Shown here: positions 24,250 to 35,159 of the stretch, piece after piece
Layout: every line of letters starts with the position of its first letter
How positions within the stretch are numbered: position 1 is the stretch's first letter
Source of the DNA: Amphiura filiformis
Lineage: Eukaryota > Echinodermata > Ophiuroidea > Amphilepidida > Amphiuridae
Assembly: GCF_039555335.1 (NCBI RefSeq)
Contig: NW_027305498.1
Coordinates: 682,001 to 746,000 of the forward strand
Reading direction: 5' to 3'
Length of the DNA stretch: 64,000 bases
Program-made: the position numbers and the translations under genes
The notes under the pieces: model-generated
What the model saw: the letters and a program-made list of their open reading frames with translations, nothing else
Database searches by the model: none
What the model was told of the DNA's origin: nothing

Positions 24250-24703
24250 GAAAACTTAGGCGATAATACATTTGCAAACCTACAGACTCATTAAAGACAA
24301 GACATAAATGCAGAAAGAAATGTCTTCTGTCAGCTTTTTCTGGTAGGGCTAGGATATCAGGTCAGCTCCATGGGAAGGGTAATTAAAGTATGTTAGTTGG
24401 ACCCCTGCTATGGGCATTGATCAACTGCTGCATACTCCCCGAGACCCTCTCCAACATTGAAAAATGGGAAATGGACAAGGATGGGATACATACATCAGCA
24501 TAGGAAAGATCCAATTGGCGTTAATACTGTATTCCCTTGATCAGAAGGGGTTTTTCTTAGTACTTAAGCGTAGACGCGGTATTGAAATACATAGAAAATA
24601 CAGTGTAAAGGTGGAAATCAAACCCGTTTTTAAGCTTCAAAATATTACCTTTCATAGGGCACCAGAAAATAAAATTGAACAAAGAAGTGTAACGTGCTTA
24701 TTC

Positions 24704-24778
<75 letters not shown>

Positions 24779-24812
24779 AATAATAATAACACTAATAATA
24801 ATAATAATAAAA
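24704..24812. repeat. (AAT)n microsatellite
   Basis: About 30 near-perfect AAT units, then an imperfect AAT/AAC tail. The poly-Asn and poly-Leu ORFs over it are artefacts. Confidence 0.95.
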
Positions 24813-25004
24813 AAAATAAAATCTTCGCATGCTTATTCATTTGAAGCAAATAAAAAATGCTATTTTAATTAGGTCTTGATAAATTAACTATGAAATATTA
24901 AATATGCATGGAAAAACAGTGGCGCGTGAATTTAATATAAATAAATATAATTTTTCACTAGTTTCGCCGTCGCAAATAAAAAAGGAGACAAGCAAAAAAT
25001 GGGA

Positions 25005-25075
25005 TCCCTGCCCGGAATCGAACCCAGTACCCCTGGTTTAAAAGACCTGCGCCTTGATAACTTGGCCACGGGAGA
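25005..25075 (-). other. tRNA-like sequence (SINE head or tRNA relic)
   Basis: The reverse complement has GTGGCCAAGTTATCAAGGCG (A-box-like, D arm), a CAGGTCTTTTAAACCAGGGG segment in the anticodon-arm position, and GGGTTCGATTCC, a perfect B box. The acceptor stem does not pair well, so I do not call a functional tRNA. Confidence 0.45.
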
Positions 25076-25173
25076 TTCGGTCACTTAGTGGTCACTTAAA
25101 CTTGTCTCTTCCCCGTAAATTTCCCGTAGTAGTAGCTAGGGCCGTAAATGCGAGGAATAAATGGATATACAAT

Positions 25174-27365
25174 TAGGGGGTGGAATTAGCACCAACTTTT
25201 TTTTTTCTGCACCTCTTAAAATATGTAGCTGACCTATCTTAACATATAAATCAACTTGATTTTGAAATCAAATAATTCTAACCCCCTGTACATAGCCCCT
25301 GAAGATTTGAAATTAAGGTTGCCGAATTCGGAAGACTTGCACTGTACAAAAGTATAGGGAATTTGTGACCTTCGGGATAACATTGTTCAAATACAATTTA
25401 TTACCACACAATGTGGTAATTTAAGAGTCTATAATTGTTTGGAAGACATAAAAACATACATTGTGTGATATTTTGCATTTAATATTCAGTCAACAGAGGG
25501 GGGGTCAAATACCCCAGTATGTAGGCTATACATCCACACAGATATCTCAGTTCATTGAGCTAAAGTACTCACTAAAGTCAAAGTTTCTCTGTTTTATACT
25601 GTATTTGCAACTACCTACTTGGTAAGTAGAACATCAACAGCAGCATTAAAATCTTGCTTCAGCCTTTGATGTAACATTGTTCAGATAAATCTTCAAGTTT
25701 TTGGCATAGGTGATTAATGGCAGGTTCATGTGATCCTTTGTCAGTCTAAAATCACTACTTTTGGTATTGACAGAGCTACCCGGGGGGGGCACTCCAACTT
25801 TGAAAGTGACGTGTATAGGGCTGTTAAGACCCCTTTTTCAGCATCGCTGTAACCCAAAGACTCCATATTTTTTACGAGCACATGCTCTGTCACCGAAAGA
25901 CCTCATATTTCCTTTCGATCTGTCACCCAAAGACCCTTATATTTCCATTTGAACATTGCTCTGACACCCAAAGACCCCATATTTCCTTTCGATCTGTCAC
26001 CCAAAGATCCTTATATTTCCATTTGAGGCTTCTTTTGGCTCTCACCCAACGACCCCATTTAATAAAAGGTCATATTCTCACCCGAAGCCTCCCTAATTTA
26101 GATCAAAATGGTCCGTCTCTCACCCAATGACCCCATATTTTGTAAATTTTGCTCTCACCGAATGCCAAAAAACACTCTCACCCAATGACCCCATATTTTT
26201 GATATTTTGCTCTCAACTAATGCCACTTGGTGCGGAAGTGCCAGCTCTAGCACCTATATCCATTCATAGATAGTGAAGGAGACTTCACTATGATCAATTT
26301 CATATTGAAGTGCCCCCAGGGGGTCTACCTCATCTGCATCATTGTGAAATGCCCACTTATAGATCTTTCAGTTTCTGAAGATCCTTATTTCTTCTTCTAT
26401 CCACCCTAACATTTGCGATTTTTTTGACAGTTAGACCTTCCCTGGTATTTAAAGCGCTTCCTATTTCAGATTCCAGTCATAAATAAGGATCTTCAGAAAC
26501 TGAAAGATCTAGGTGGGCCTTTCACAACTGCAGATGAGGTAGAACCTAGATAGTGAAATAGAAGAAGAGGAAAAGGTGTCAAGACTTTATCTTGAAGTAC
26601 GGTACGCCCGGATACTGCTCTGTCAATACCAAAAAGTAGTGACATAATTATGTAGACTGAAAAAGGTGCAATAATTATGTGTACCCAGGGTGGTGAATTA
26701 TATATAGGGGGGGGCAAAGGTTTTTGGCACGTTGAAAGGGGGGGGCAAAGATTTTGTGGCACGTCCAAGGGTTGGGGGAAGCGATTTTTGGCATACCTTT
26801 TTGAGAATTCACCACCCGGGGGTACACATAATTATTGTACCATCCCTCACCTATGTCAACAACTTGAAGGTTTATCTGAACAATGTTACATCAAAGGCTG
26901 AAGTAAGCATTGGTGATTTTAATGCTGTACTCTACTTACCAAGTAGGTCAGTTACAATATAAAACAGAGAAACTTTGACTTTCAATGAATTGAGATCTGT
27001 GAATGAATACATGCTGGGGTATGTGCCCCCCCCCCTGACCCCCTCTGTTGACTGAATATTAAATGCAAAAAATCATACAATATATGTTTTTATGTATGCC
27101 AAACAATTATAGACTCTTAAATTGTCACATTTGTGGTAATAAATTGTATTTGAAATGTGTGTCACAAATTCCTATACTTTTGTACAGTGCAAGTCTTCCG
27201 AATTCGGCAACCTTAATTTCAGATCTTCAGGGGGTATGTACAGGGGGGTTAGCTTTATCGATTTGATTTTTTTCTTTTTGATAATTTATTATCTAGGGTC
27301 TGTACATATTTTAAGCACTGCAGAAAAATAATACCTGTTATTTTGTAAAATAATTCCACCCCCTA
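25174..27365. mobile_element. TAGGG element C (7-bp target duplication)
   Basis: Ends TAGGGGGTGGAATTA and TAATTCCACCCCCTA, flanked by the perfect 7-bp repeat ATACAAT (25167-25173 and 27366-27372). The arms are inverted copies over more than 500 bp (shared blocks include CCGAATTCGG, CAACAGAGGGGG and CTTTGATGTAACATTGTTC). The inversion continues toward the centre, with CAGTTTCTGAAGATCCTTAT near 26370 and its inverse near 26485. No transposase; a minisatellite lies inside. Confidence 0.9.
25850..26215 (+). repeat. CACCCAAAGACCCCATATTT minisatellite
   Basis: Degenerate tandem units of about 30-60 bp, each with a form of CACCCAAAGACCCCATATTT, inside TAGGG element C. Similar wording (AAAGACCCCC, TATATTTGATCAAAA) recurs at 33900-34220. 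Confidence 0.7.
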
Positions 27366-27747
27366 ATACAATACGTATAGTATGGACAAACAGTCGACGG
27401 GAATTTAATCGCATAAAGATCTATCATGGACGTTGTATATATATATAGGATGACATGCAGTTTGCTAGTCCCCATACAAAGATTTACATTTCATTATCAT
27501 GAATATTTAGCCGAGGATGTTGTTGAAAGGAGAACCCCTTGGTTACCATACGATAATCAGAGAGAAAGAACGCGTAGCAACAGTGGATGATCTGGCGTTA
27601 TTTTTGCAATCATTTCTTTTCTGCATTGGTCTAAGCTACTGTATGACTAACGGGCACATTCCGTTTGATATATTGTAATTTGATAACTCTTTACTGAAAA
27701 TACTTCAAATTGAACAATTTGTGACAATGAATATATCAAACTTTAGG

Positions 27748-27787
27748 ATGGATTATGCTGATTCATTCATATTGATTATCATCACAG
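27748..27787 (+). CDS. Lectin gene 1: signal-peptide exon 1
   Basis: A 40-bp coding exon. The Met at 27748 opens MDYADSFILIIIT and ends phase 1 at a consensus donor, G|GTAAGT. Spliced to the exon at 33503 it gives ITALAVVHSQLC, so the hydrophobic core of the signal peptide is split by the intron, with likely cleavage near HS/QLC. Gene 2 has the same 40-bp exon at 51910-51949. An in-frame upstream ATG at 27727 would add seven residues. I prefer 27748 because it aligns with gene 2, where the matching upstream ATG runs into a stop. Intron 1 is 5.7 kb and full of transposons. Confidence 0.75.
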
Positions 27788-28090
27788 GTAAGTTTATGCA
27801 TTTTGTTTATGTTACTGCAGGTTTGGACAGGTTTTGAATAACCCCAATTAACGGAAACTTAATTAATCAATGATGCTTAATCGTTATTATTAATATCAAT
27901 AAATAGGCGAAAGTAGAACCACGCATCGTACACTAATCTTCATGCACAAATTAACATGAGATTACAATGGGCAGAGTTACAATTAAGCATCATTAATTTG
28001 ATGTCATGCGCTACTTTGTTATGTTTGAATGTTTCTATTTCCCAGTTTACCATGCCTAAGCCTCTTCTCTTTGTATGATATATATATATA

Positions 28091-28580
28091 TTAGAATTGG
28101 AATATTTCTTACTTCTAGTCCAATAAACAGTACTCACTGTGGACGTTTCGATGTCTACCAGACATCTTTTTCTACACTATTGATGTTGTGACGAACTTCT
28201 GTGTACCACTGATGCTGATGGTTGCTTAGCAACGTGATTGCCAGTTCTCTTTCCAAGAAGATCGTCAAACACGTGACTGAGAATGTATTGCCCCTCGTCC
28301 CTGTTCATGATGGTCTCCTGTTTTCTGATTTGTATCGCCTCCTTATTCCAGCGCTTGTATCTATCTGCCTCTTTACCTACAACCTTAGCCTCTTCCCAGT
28401 CTATAATATGGTCGTTCTCCTGCACATGGTCTGTGATGGCCGATTTATTGACAATGGTTTGGGATGCCTTTCTAACCGCGCGAGTCCGCACATTAGCCCC
28501 TGCCTTTTCCGCTTCTGCCCGGTGTTCTTCCATTCGCTTACCGAACGTTCTTCCCGTTTCACTTGAGTCACAGTTCTTAC
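28091..28580 (-). repeat. Inverted partial copy of the Penelope 3' end
   Basis: Reverse complement of the endonuclease region and terminal sequence found at about 30812-31305, including HIIDWEEAKVVGKEADRYKR and the VVHRSSSQHQ end. Inverted 5' neighbours of this kind are typical of Penelope insertions. Confidence 0.85.
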
Positions 28581-28581
28581 A

Positions 28582-28690
28582 AGATGTCTGGTAGACATCG
28601 AAACGTCCACAGTGAGTACTGTTTATTGGACTAGAAGTAAGAAATATTCCAATTTTATGTTTCATAACAGTCCTGATGAACATGTTCAGT
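28582..28690 (+). repeat. Penelope pseudo-LTR, 5' copy
   Basis: About 109 bp, nearly identical to 31239-31346. It opens with the hairpin GATGTC-TGGTA-GACATC, followed directly by GAAACGTC, as in hammerhead ribozyme stem II and its flanking core, and closes with the palindrome TGAACATGTTCA. Confidence 0.8.
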
Positions 28691-31238
28691 AATGTTCGGG
28701 AAATACACGGACAAAGTACTGTCAAAAAACTACGTGACTTGGAGAATTGTGAACACAAGATTGCCAATCATCGGAATCATGTTGTATTTAGCCTACGTTG
28801 CCGAGACCTTAGCCTCACGCCGCCTAGCTTAAAGTTCAAATGCCCTATTAACACCAGAAAAGCCAAGAATATTGTGAATAAGGCGCAACGCGAATTATTA
28901 CGCGAAAGAATAAGGGTTACCTACAACAAATTGGTGAATTTGAAGGACAAACAATCGTCGCTAGAACAGGAGATAAATAACGAAATCCCCGCGGAATCTG
29001 AGCTGACCATCCAAAGCTCGTCGCACATCGCGAGAGTCCGCGAGAGTACATTTGAGAAATCAAAATGTCGGCAAATGCGGAAGTTACAGATTCTGAAGGA
29101 GAAAAGTGTAAACATCGACCAAAAATGCCGGTTTACGACACCAGAACTGGATTTCTCCGGGACGCAATTGAAGAAGTGGGTGGTGAACTTATCGCAGTAT
29201 AAACTGAGTAAGTCAGAAAATAGTGTCTTAGCTAAAGGGTTGAATTTTGCTGTGTCGCCAACAAATGTGTGTACGGAAGAATTTGTACTTGCCACGGAAC
29301 TCGCGTGTAGAAATCTGCCGAATTCGGAAGCCGTGCAATTGCGTGCTAAAGTGGCCAGTACACTCGGTTCGTCAAAACCCCCTAAGTCCAATATAAGCAA
29401 GGATGAGAGGAAAGCTATTAAAGATCTTAAGAAAGTTGACTCGGTCATTATCCTCCCCGCTGACAAAGGGAAAGCCACGGTTGTGCTTGACAAAACGGAA
29501 TATGAACAGAAAGTTAACACCATGTTAGGAGATGAAAAAACATACGAAGAGCTCTCTACTGACCCCACCCCTAAGTATAAAAGGAAGTTGGCTAGTATTC
29601 TGTCTAGACTTGTAAAGGAGGAGAAGATACCCAAGGAGAATTACAAAAAGTTGTATCCAACTGCGGAGAACATCCCAAGACTTTATTGTACTCCTAAAAT
29701 CCATAAAGCCAATGCACCGCTAAGACCTATTGTGGATTATACCGCTACTATTGGGTACGAAACATCAAGATGGTTAGCGGGTATTTTGTCTCCTATGGTT
29801 GGTACCTCGGCTCACCATGTCGTGAATTCCAAGCGGCTAGCGGAAGAGTTAGAGAATATTGTGATCGATGAAGACGACATCCTAAATTCACATAATGTCG
29901 TGTCGTTGTTTACTTGCACGCCAATTCATAAGGTTCTGGGAATTGTGAAAGAGAGACTGGAGAATGGTTTTTATGAAGGTGTACAACAAGATGTATGGTT
30001 ATAAACTGGATGTAGATGATGTGGTTGGGTTATTGGATTTTATCCTTTCTACAACATATTTTGCATTCAGAGGGAAAATCTACAGACAGTTATTTGGAGC
30101 TGCTATGGGTAGGCCTAGTCCCGTTTCTCCACTAGCCGCGAACATATTCATGGAACATCTGGAAGAGGCAGCCATTGCTACAGCGCCCATGAATTGCAAA
30201 CCCAAGCTCTGGAAACGATATGATGATGGCATATTGGAAGTAGTCAACAAAGATGCCGTTTTACCGCCCACTAACCACCTCAACGAAATCGACGATACAA
30301 CTCAATCAAGTTTACCTTTGAGGAAGAAAAAGATGGGAAAATCCCTTTTCTTGATACGTTGATTGTTAAGCGCGAGGACGGCACTGTAAAGTTATTAATG
30401 TATCGCAAGGCCAGTCACACTGACCAGTATCTGAATTTCGCATCGCACCATCCTCTGCATCAGAAACTGGGAGTGATAAGAACACTGATGGACAGAAAAG
30501 ACAAGATCATCACAGAAGACAAAGATAAGGAAGAAGAAGAAGAAAACATCAAAAAAGCGCTTCACACATGTGGATATCCGCCATGGACTATTGACAGAGA
30601 GAAAAAAAGCAACAAGAAAGATGATAACAGCAAGTCGAAGGGTCTTGTCGTAATTCCCTATGTAGAGGGTGTCTCCGAACGCATAGCTAGAACTTTCAAA
30701 AGTTACAACATCGCCACTTCTATGAAACCCCATTGTTCCCTAAGGAATATGTTAGTTCACCCTAAGGATAAGCGTGACCCTGAGAACACCACGGATGTCA
30801 TCTACGCGATTCCTTGTAAGAACTGTGACTCAACATATGTAGGTGAAAATGGAAGAAAGTTCGGTAAGCGAATGGAAGAACACCGGACAGAAGCGGAAAA
30901 GGCAGGGGCTAATGTGCGGACTCGCGCGGTTAGAAAGGCATCCCAAACCATTGTCAATAAATCGGCCATCACAGACCATGTGCAGGAGAACGACCATATT
31001 ATAGACTGGGAAGAGGCTAAGGTAGTAGGTAAAGAGGCAGATAGATACAAGCGGTGGATTAAGGAGGCGATACAAATCAGAAACCAGGAGACCATCATGA
31101 ACAGGGACGAGGGGCAATACATTCTCAGTCACGTGTTTGACGATCTTCTTGGAAAGAGAACTGGCAATCACGTTGCTAAGCAGCCATCAGCATCGGTGGT
31201 ACACAGAAGTTCGTCACAACATCAATAGTGTAGAAAAA

Positions 31239-31346
31239 GATGTCTGGTAGACATCGAAACGTCCACAGTGAGTACTGTTTATTGGACTAGAAGTAAGAAA
31301 TATTCCAATTTTATGTTTCATAACAGTCCTGATGAACATGTTCAGT
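31239..31346 (+). repeat. Penelope pseudo-LTR, 3' copy
   Basis: Direct repeat of 28582-28690 starting just after the stop of the endonuclease ORF (31226-31228). It marks the 3' end of the insertion, followed by the A/T-rich candidate target duplicate at 31347-31360. Confidence 0.8.
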
Positions 31347-31385
31347 GATATATATTATTAGGCTTGAGCCATATTTATCAGGGCA

Positions 31386-31452
31386 GTCTGTGTAACTCAA
31401 TGGTTAGAGCGTTCGCCGCAAAAAGGTCTAGGGTTCAAGTCCCCGCACATTT
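31386..31452 (+). other. tRNA-like sequence (SINE head or tRNA pseudogene)
   Basis: GTGTAACTCAATGGTTAGAGC is a good A box and D arm, and GGGTTCAAGTCCC is a perfect B box with its T stem. The anticodon arm (TTCGCCGCAAAAAGG) is too short to form a normal stem and loop, as if a few bases were lost. It lies between the Penelope and mariner-like elements. Confidence 0.55.
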
Positions 31453-31459
31453 AGGTATA

Positions 31460-32878
31460 CAGGGTGTCCCAGAAAAATTACCGGGCAAACTAATTTGGCC
31501 GTAAGTTGAAAATTAAGCAACCAAATCAAAAATTTAAAGAGCAGCGTGTAGCTCATCTTATTTTGCATCTTACATGTTAATTTTACTTGAATCAGTAGAC
31601 CAATTGCGAAGAAATGAGCGATTACATAATGCATGCGTCAATGCAGTTCATTCCAAGTTTGATCAACAGGCCCTTTTTCATATTCGCTAACCTCTTCCTA
31701 AGTTCTGTGTATCTCATTAAATCTAGTCCTCGTATCTATTTTATAATCGATAATGTTTTGTTATTCATGCTTTCACCTTTGAAGGCGGACGACCTGAATT
31801 CAGTCGATGAACAAGGGTAAAGCTGATAAATGAAGACATTACATCTCAAAAACTAACAACAAGCCCAACAACTCATTCCGTCTTCAACAATGGTTTTTGA
31901 TATTCCGACAGGTTGGTTGGAGAGGACATTATTTTATAAATGATGGTTTAACAATGTGTTTTAATTAACATGATAATAACTGGACAGTAGTGCAGTCTAT
32001 GCCCATTGCTTGAATGTTTCTTGTTAAACATGGTTGGCGAACAGTTTACTGCCCGTCAAAGGGCCTGCGTTGTCTTAAGATATGCAGAAACACACATTGC
32101 TGTGCAGGCCCAGCAAGATTTCAGACGGCGATATCACAGATGGCCTCCTTGTGAAAAAACAATCAGGAACAATTTCAAAAAGTATCAGGAGAAATGTACG
32201 AGCGTCAACCTGAATAAGGGCAGGTTAGGCAGGAGACCAAGAACTGTACGTACTTTGCACAACATAGCCGCTATCAGACAAGCCCTCCAACGCAATTCCA
32301 GAATGAGTGCAAGGCGGAACAACATAATGTCCAAATCATCATTTAACAGGGTTACTCGTCTGGACATTTTCTTCAATCTCTAGCTACAAGATTTAAGAAG
32401 TTTGTATTACCATTTCTTGGAAATATTCCAAAAAGAAAAAAGAAAACCGATACTTTTAACCAGCTCGAATTCATTCTTTATGTTGTCCAATATATTAACA
32501 TTTTCTAAACGAAGAAAGATATTTACAAGTACTGAGTATCATGCAAGGTTTCATTTTAATATTGTAAAGTTTGTTTGTAAGAAACAGATTGTTTAAGAAG
32601 AACAAGAAGGATTTCACCAAACAAAATATAAAGCATGTTAACCACTAGTACATTGTGTGGAGTGAACTTTCTTGCAAACTTGGAATGAAGTGAATTTGTG
32701 CATGTGTTATGTAATCGCTCATTTCTTCGCAACTGGTCAACCGATTCAAATAAAATTGACATATAAGATGCAAAATAAAATGGGCTACACGCTGCTTTTT
32801 AAATTTTACGATTCGGTTGCTTAATTCTCAAGTTATGGCCAAATTAGTTTGCCCGGTATTTTTTTCTGGGACACCCTG
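31460..32878 (+). mobile_element. CAGGGTGTCCC mariner-like element with HTH remnant
   Basis: Ends CAGGGTGTCCCAGAAAAA and its inverse, with TA on both sides (31458-31459 and 32879-32880). The inverted ends are about 180 bp (GCAAACTAATTTGGCC, TTGCGAAGAAATGAGCG). Interior coding is limited to the transposase N-terminal DNA-binding region. It differs in sequence from 7003-7992 beyond the first bases, so these are two families sharing the same terminal rule. Confidence 0.85.
32030..32383 (+). pseudogene. Transposase N-terminal helix-turn-helix fragment
   Basis: MVGEQFTARQRACVVLRYAE, then FRRRYHRWPPCEKTIRNNFK, then RRPRTVRTLHNIAAIRQALQ and RNSRMSARR match the two-part HTH (DUF4817/HTH-like plus winged region) that starts many mariner-type transposases. 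After about 110 residues the frame ends and no DDE/D catalytic domain follows before the right inverted repeat at about 32700, so the copy can bind at most and cannot transpose itself. I chose the Met at 32030, since residues before it are not family-like. Confidence 0.7.
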
Positions 32879-33502
32879 TATGTACCCGGAGTTCTTTTCT
32901 CTGGTATATCAGCCTATGCATGTCATGTTCTCGCCATTATCTTGTAATATATGAACTAGGTCAAAGGTCGTACATCAAATTTCAATCGTTATTATTGATT
33001 TATGACCCCTCAATTGCAATGTGAGTGAGTGTTCGTGAATACCTTGGATGGGGGGGTGGAACCTCGGACATCGAAATTTGTATGATCCTTTAAAAAGAGT
33101 GGCTTTTTTAGTCCATCTCCTTTTTATGGTCTAACAATGTTTTGATCCTCTTCATTTTCGTAACACGAAATCAACATATAGGCCTATATGCTAAATGCGT
33201 AATGTGTTGAAATAAATAAATCAAGTACTGAGAAAGTACGAATGTCAAGCTCGGGACACTAAACAAGTGGATAAGTGGAACAAAAACACATATTTCAAAT
33301 TAGAGAAAGGATATTACAAACCATTCAGATTGATCGCTCACTTCATAATGCAAGTAAATTGATTCAGATTTTGTGAAATACGTAAATATGCTATACTGTG
33401 CTTCAAAATATCGACACAATGTACCAAACAAACACATTTCACAAAACACATAATGCAGTATATATCTTAACTTTGTTTTCAAATATCTTTTTTCGTTTAT
33501 AG

Positions 33503-33768
33503 CTCTGGCAGTGGTGCATAGCCAACTTTGTGTTCTGAAAGAAAGACCAGATCCTTCAAGAGGCGGTACCTAAGATGGTCTCTATCATATGTAGAAATAT
33601 GTTTCTGTCAAGGTTTCGTAGCACCGAAAAATGTGAAAACCTGTCATGGACGGGAGAAAGAGTATGAGGATAGAGATATGTGGTTTATTGATGACCCACG
33701 TCTACTTACCATGCGACATAACTGGAAGAAGAGTACACTTGATGAAATTTTGGACCGCGCCTATTGCG
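33503..33768 (+). CDS. Lectin gene 1: Cys-rich module exon 2, frameshifted
   Basis: Starts after TTTATAG with ALAVVHSQLCVLKERPDPSR and, one frame over, continues LRWSLSYVEICFCQGFVAP, MWFIDDPRLLTMRHNWKK and LDEILDRAYC, up to a TGCG|GTAAAA donor. Compared with the gene 2 exon (54319-54579) one T is missing (ACCTAAG against TCCTTAAG, near 33572), which throws the frame and makes an immediate TAA. Length without that base would give phase 1 at both ends. Five cysteines and the WF(I/V)DDP core are conserved between the genes. I recognise no known domain. Either the gene is dead or the base is an assembly error. Confidence 0.65.
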
Positions 33769-33879
33769 GTAAAACATTTTTTCATGTATTATACGGTAGC
33801 ACTAGTAATAGTAGTGGTAGTAGTAGGTCGGAATAGTTCGTTGATAGAGTCCCAGCTCTGGGGGAGGCACTTAACACAA

Positions 33880-34240
33880 ATGACCATACGGGTATGTTCC
33901 ACCGGAAAGACCACCCTTTTTGGATTTCGCAGCTCCGAAAGACCCCCTATATTTGATCAAAATAGAGCACTGTAAGACCATTGATTTTGATCATTTTAGC
34001 TCTAAAAGTTGCTCATTCCTCTTATTGCTGGTTTTTCAGACAATTTATTAACCAGAAAGCCAAGAAAGATCCTTGATTTTGGCTTTTCGCAGCCCCAACG
34101 GTCCCCATTTTACTTTACTTGTAGCTCCAAAAGACCCCCCCCCCCTTTACCGGTACGCCGTCAGCTCCCAAAGACCCACCACCTCAAAATTCCGCGGGAA
34201 CATACCCACCAAGTTTTTGATGTGCCCCCCCCCCACTCCC
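33880..34240. repeat. Degenerate AAAGACCCC repeat in intron 2
   Basis: Several units containing AAAGACCACCC, AAAGACCCCC and AGCTCC. Related in wording to the minisatellite at 25850-26215. Non-coding. Confidence 0.45.
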
Positions 34241-34553
34241 GCCGGGTCTGTCATTTTATTCGTTTCAAGATAAGCACTCCTGGTACATCAATCTGTTAAG
34301 GAGACAGTCACCTTATGCAATGTATTTCTATCTAGATTAGTGTGCTCTGGTGCCTCTGGACTTGGAACCAGTTTTTGGTGGGTTTATACCAGGGAAGTGC
34401 CACCTCCCTGTACTGGCTAAACCTTGTTTTGTGAGCGCTCAATCATCCCACTTCCGTCAAGGCATATTGGTGGTGTTGTTGGTAGCTCCACCTGTCTGAA
34501 AGCTTTTGACATAATTCCTTAATGATGTTTTTTTAATTCATCATTTCTTTCAG

Positions 34554-34667
34554 ACGTGAATGAATGTGCTAGTATTTTATGTTTCAATGGCGGAACATGT
34601 TATGATCTTGTCAACAACTACATGTGCTTATGTACCCCTGGTTGGGCAGGAATCAACTGTGAACAGA
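34554..34667 (+). CDS. Lectin gene 1: EGF-like exon 1 (calcium-binding type)
   Basis: Encodes DVNECASILCFNGGTC, then YDLVNNYMC, LC and TPGWAGINCEQ: one EGF domain with six cysteines. D-V-N-E at the start is the calcium site, and C-Y-D-x4-Y-M-C fits the Asp/Asn beta-hydroxylation pattern. Acceptor TTTCTTTCAG and donor AGA|GTAAGT are both strong; phase 1 on each side, as is usual for shuffled extracellular EGF exons. Open and undamaged. Confidence 0.9.
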
Positions 34668-35036
34668 GTAAGTTTAAGGTGAATCATGTATATTTTTTTT
34701 CGAGCACAAGTTCAAAATGAAAGTAAATTCCCATCATAAACAACACATTTTGCCTCTTATATCAAAATACCAATATGAAAATTATGAAATATGAAATTTG
34801 TATCTGTTATACACGCCTATTAATTCAATCTGTGAATGTGATTTGGAAAACGTCATATTATGCAATAGTTGGCTGTGTAGATTTCGGGTGCTTTGAGTTC
34901 TCAGGACTTGGGACCAATCTTTGATAGGTCAAACCTGATTTTGTGCTCAACAATCCCATGATCCTCAGATGAAATTGCCGGTGTTGTGTGTAGCTCCATC
35001 TGTATGAATGCCTTTGGCATAAATCATTTATTTCAG

Positions 35037-35159
35037 ATGTGAATTTCAGATGTGAATGTGCTAGTATTTCATGTTTCAATGGTGGAACATGTTATGATCT
35101 TGTCAACGAATACAGGTGCACATGTTCTCCTGGCTGGACAGGAATCAACTGTGAACAGC
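35037..35159 (+). CDS. Lectin gene 1: EGF-like exon 2 with duplicated acceptor
   Basis: A second copy of the EGF exon ([28 protein letters not shown]). Its start carries a tandem duplication of TTTCAGATGTGAA, so there are two candidate acceptors (after 35036 and after 35049). Only the first keeps the frame. It gives [10 protein letters not shown] instead of DVNECAS, nine bases longer than EGF exon 1, with an extra, seventh Cys and a disturbed calcium motif. Donor C|GTAAGT at 35160, phase 1 out. The second acceptor would frameshift. Confidence 0.82.

Larger units (their letters stand above)
28091..31346 (+). mobile_element. Penelope-like retroelement with RT and GIY-YIG, broken
   Basis: Penelope-like element in intron 1 of lectin gene 1. 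The reverse transcriptase region (about 28900-30400) has the family block IILPADKGKATVVLDKTEYE, then PRLYCTPKIHKANAPLRPIV. It is followed (about 30700-31100) by a Cys-containing linker and a GIY-YIG endonuclease (VIYAIPCKNCDSTYVGENGR). RT plus GIY-YIG in this order defines the family. Pseudo-LTRs lie at 28582-28690 and 31239-31346, and an inverted partial copy of the 3' end lies upstream (28091-28580), an arrangement known for these elements. The flanks share a GATATATAT-rich run of about 14 bp that may be the target duplication. The coding region has a small number of breaks (about two). Terminal copies are very similar to each other, which suggests a fairly recent insertion. Confidence 0.9.

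Noticed and set aside
24464-24849. ORFs with poly-Asn or poly-Leu runs
   Set aside because: Translation of an AAT microsatellite.
28222-29634. Long ORFs antisense to the Penelope coding region
   Set aside because: Shadow frames of the RT and endonuclease sequence; no domain of their own.
31386-31452. Functional tRNA gene
   Set aside because: A and B boxes are good but the anticodon arm cannot form and the acceptor stem has a mismatch.
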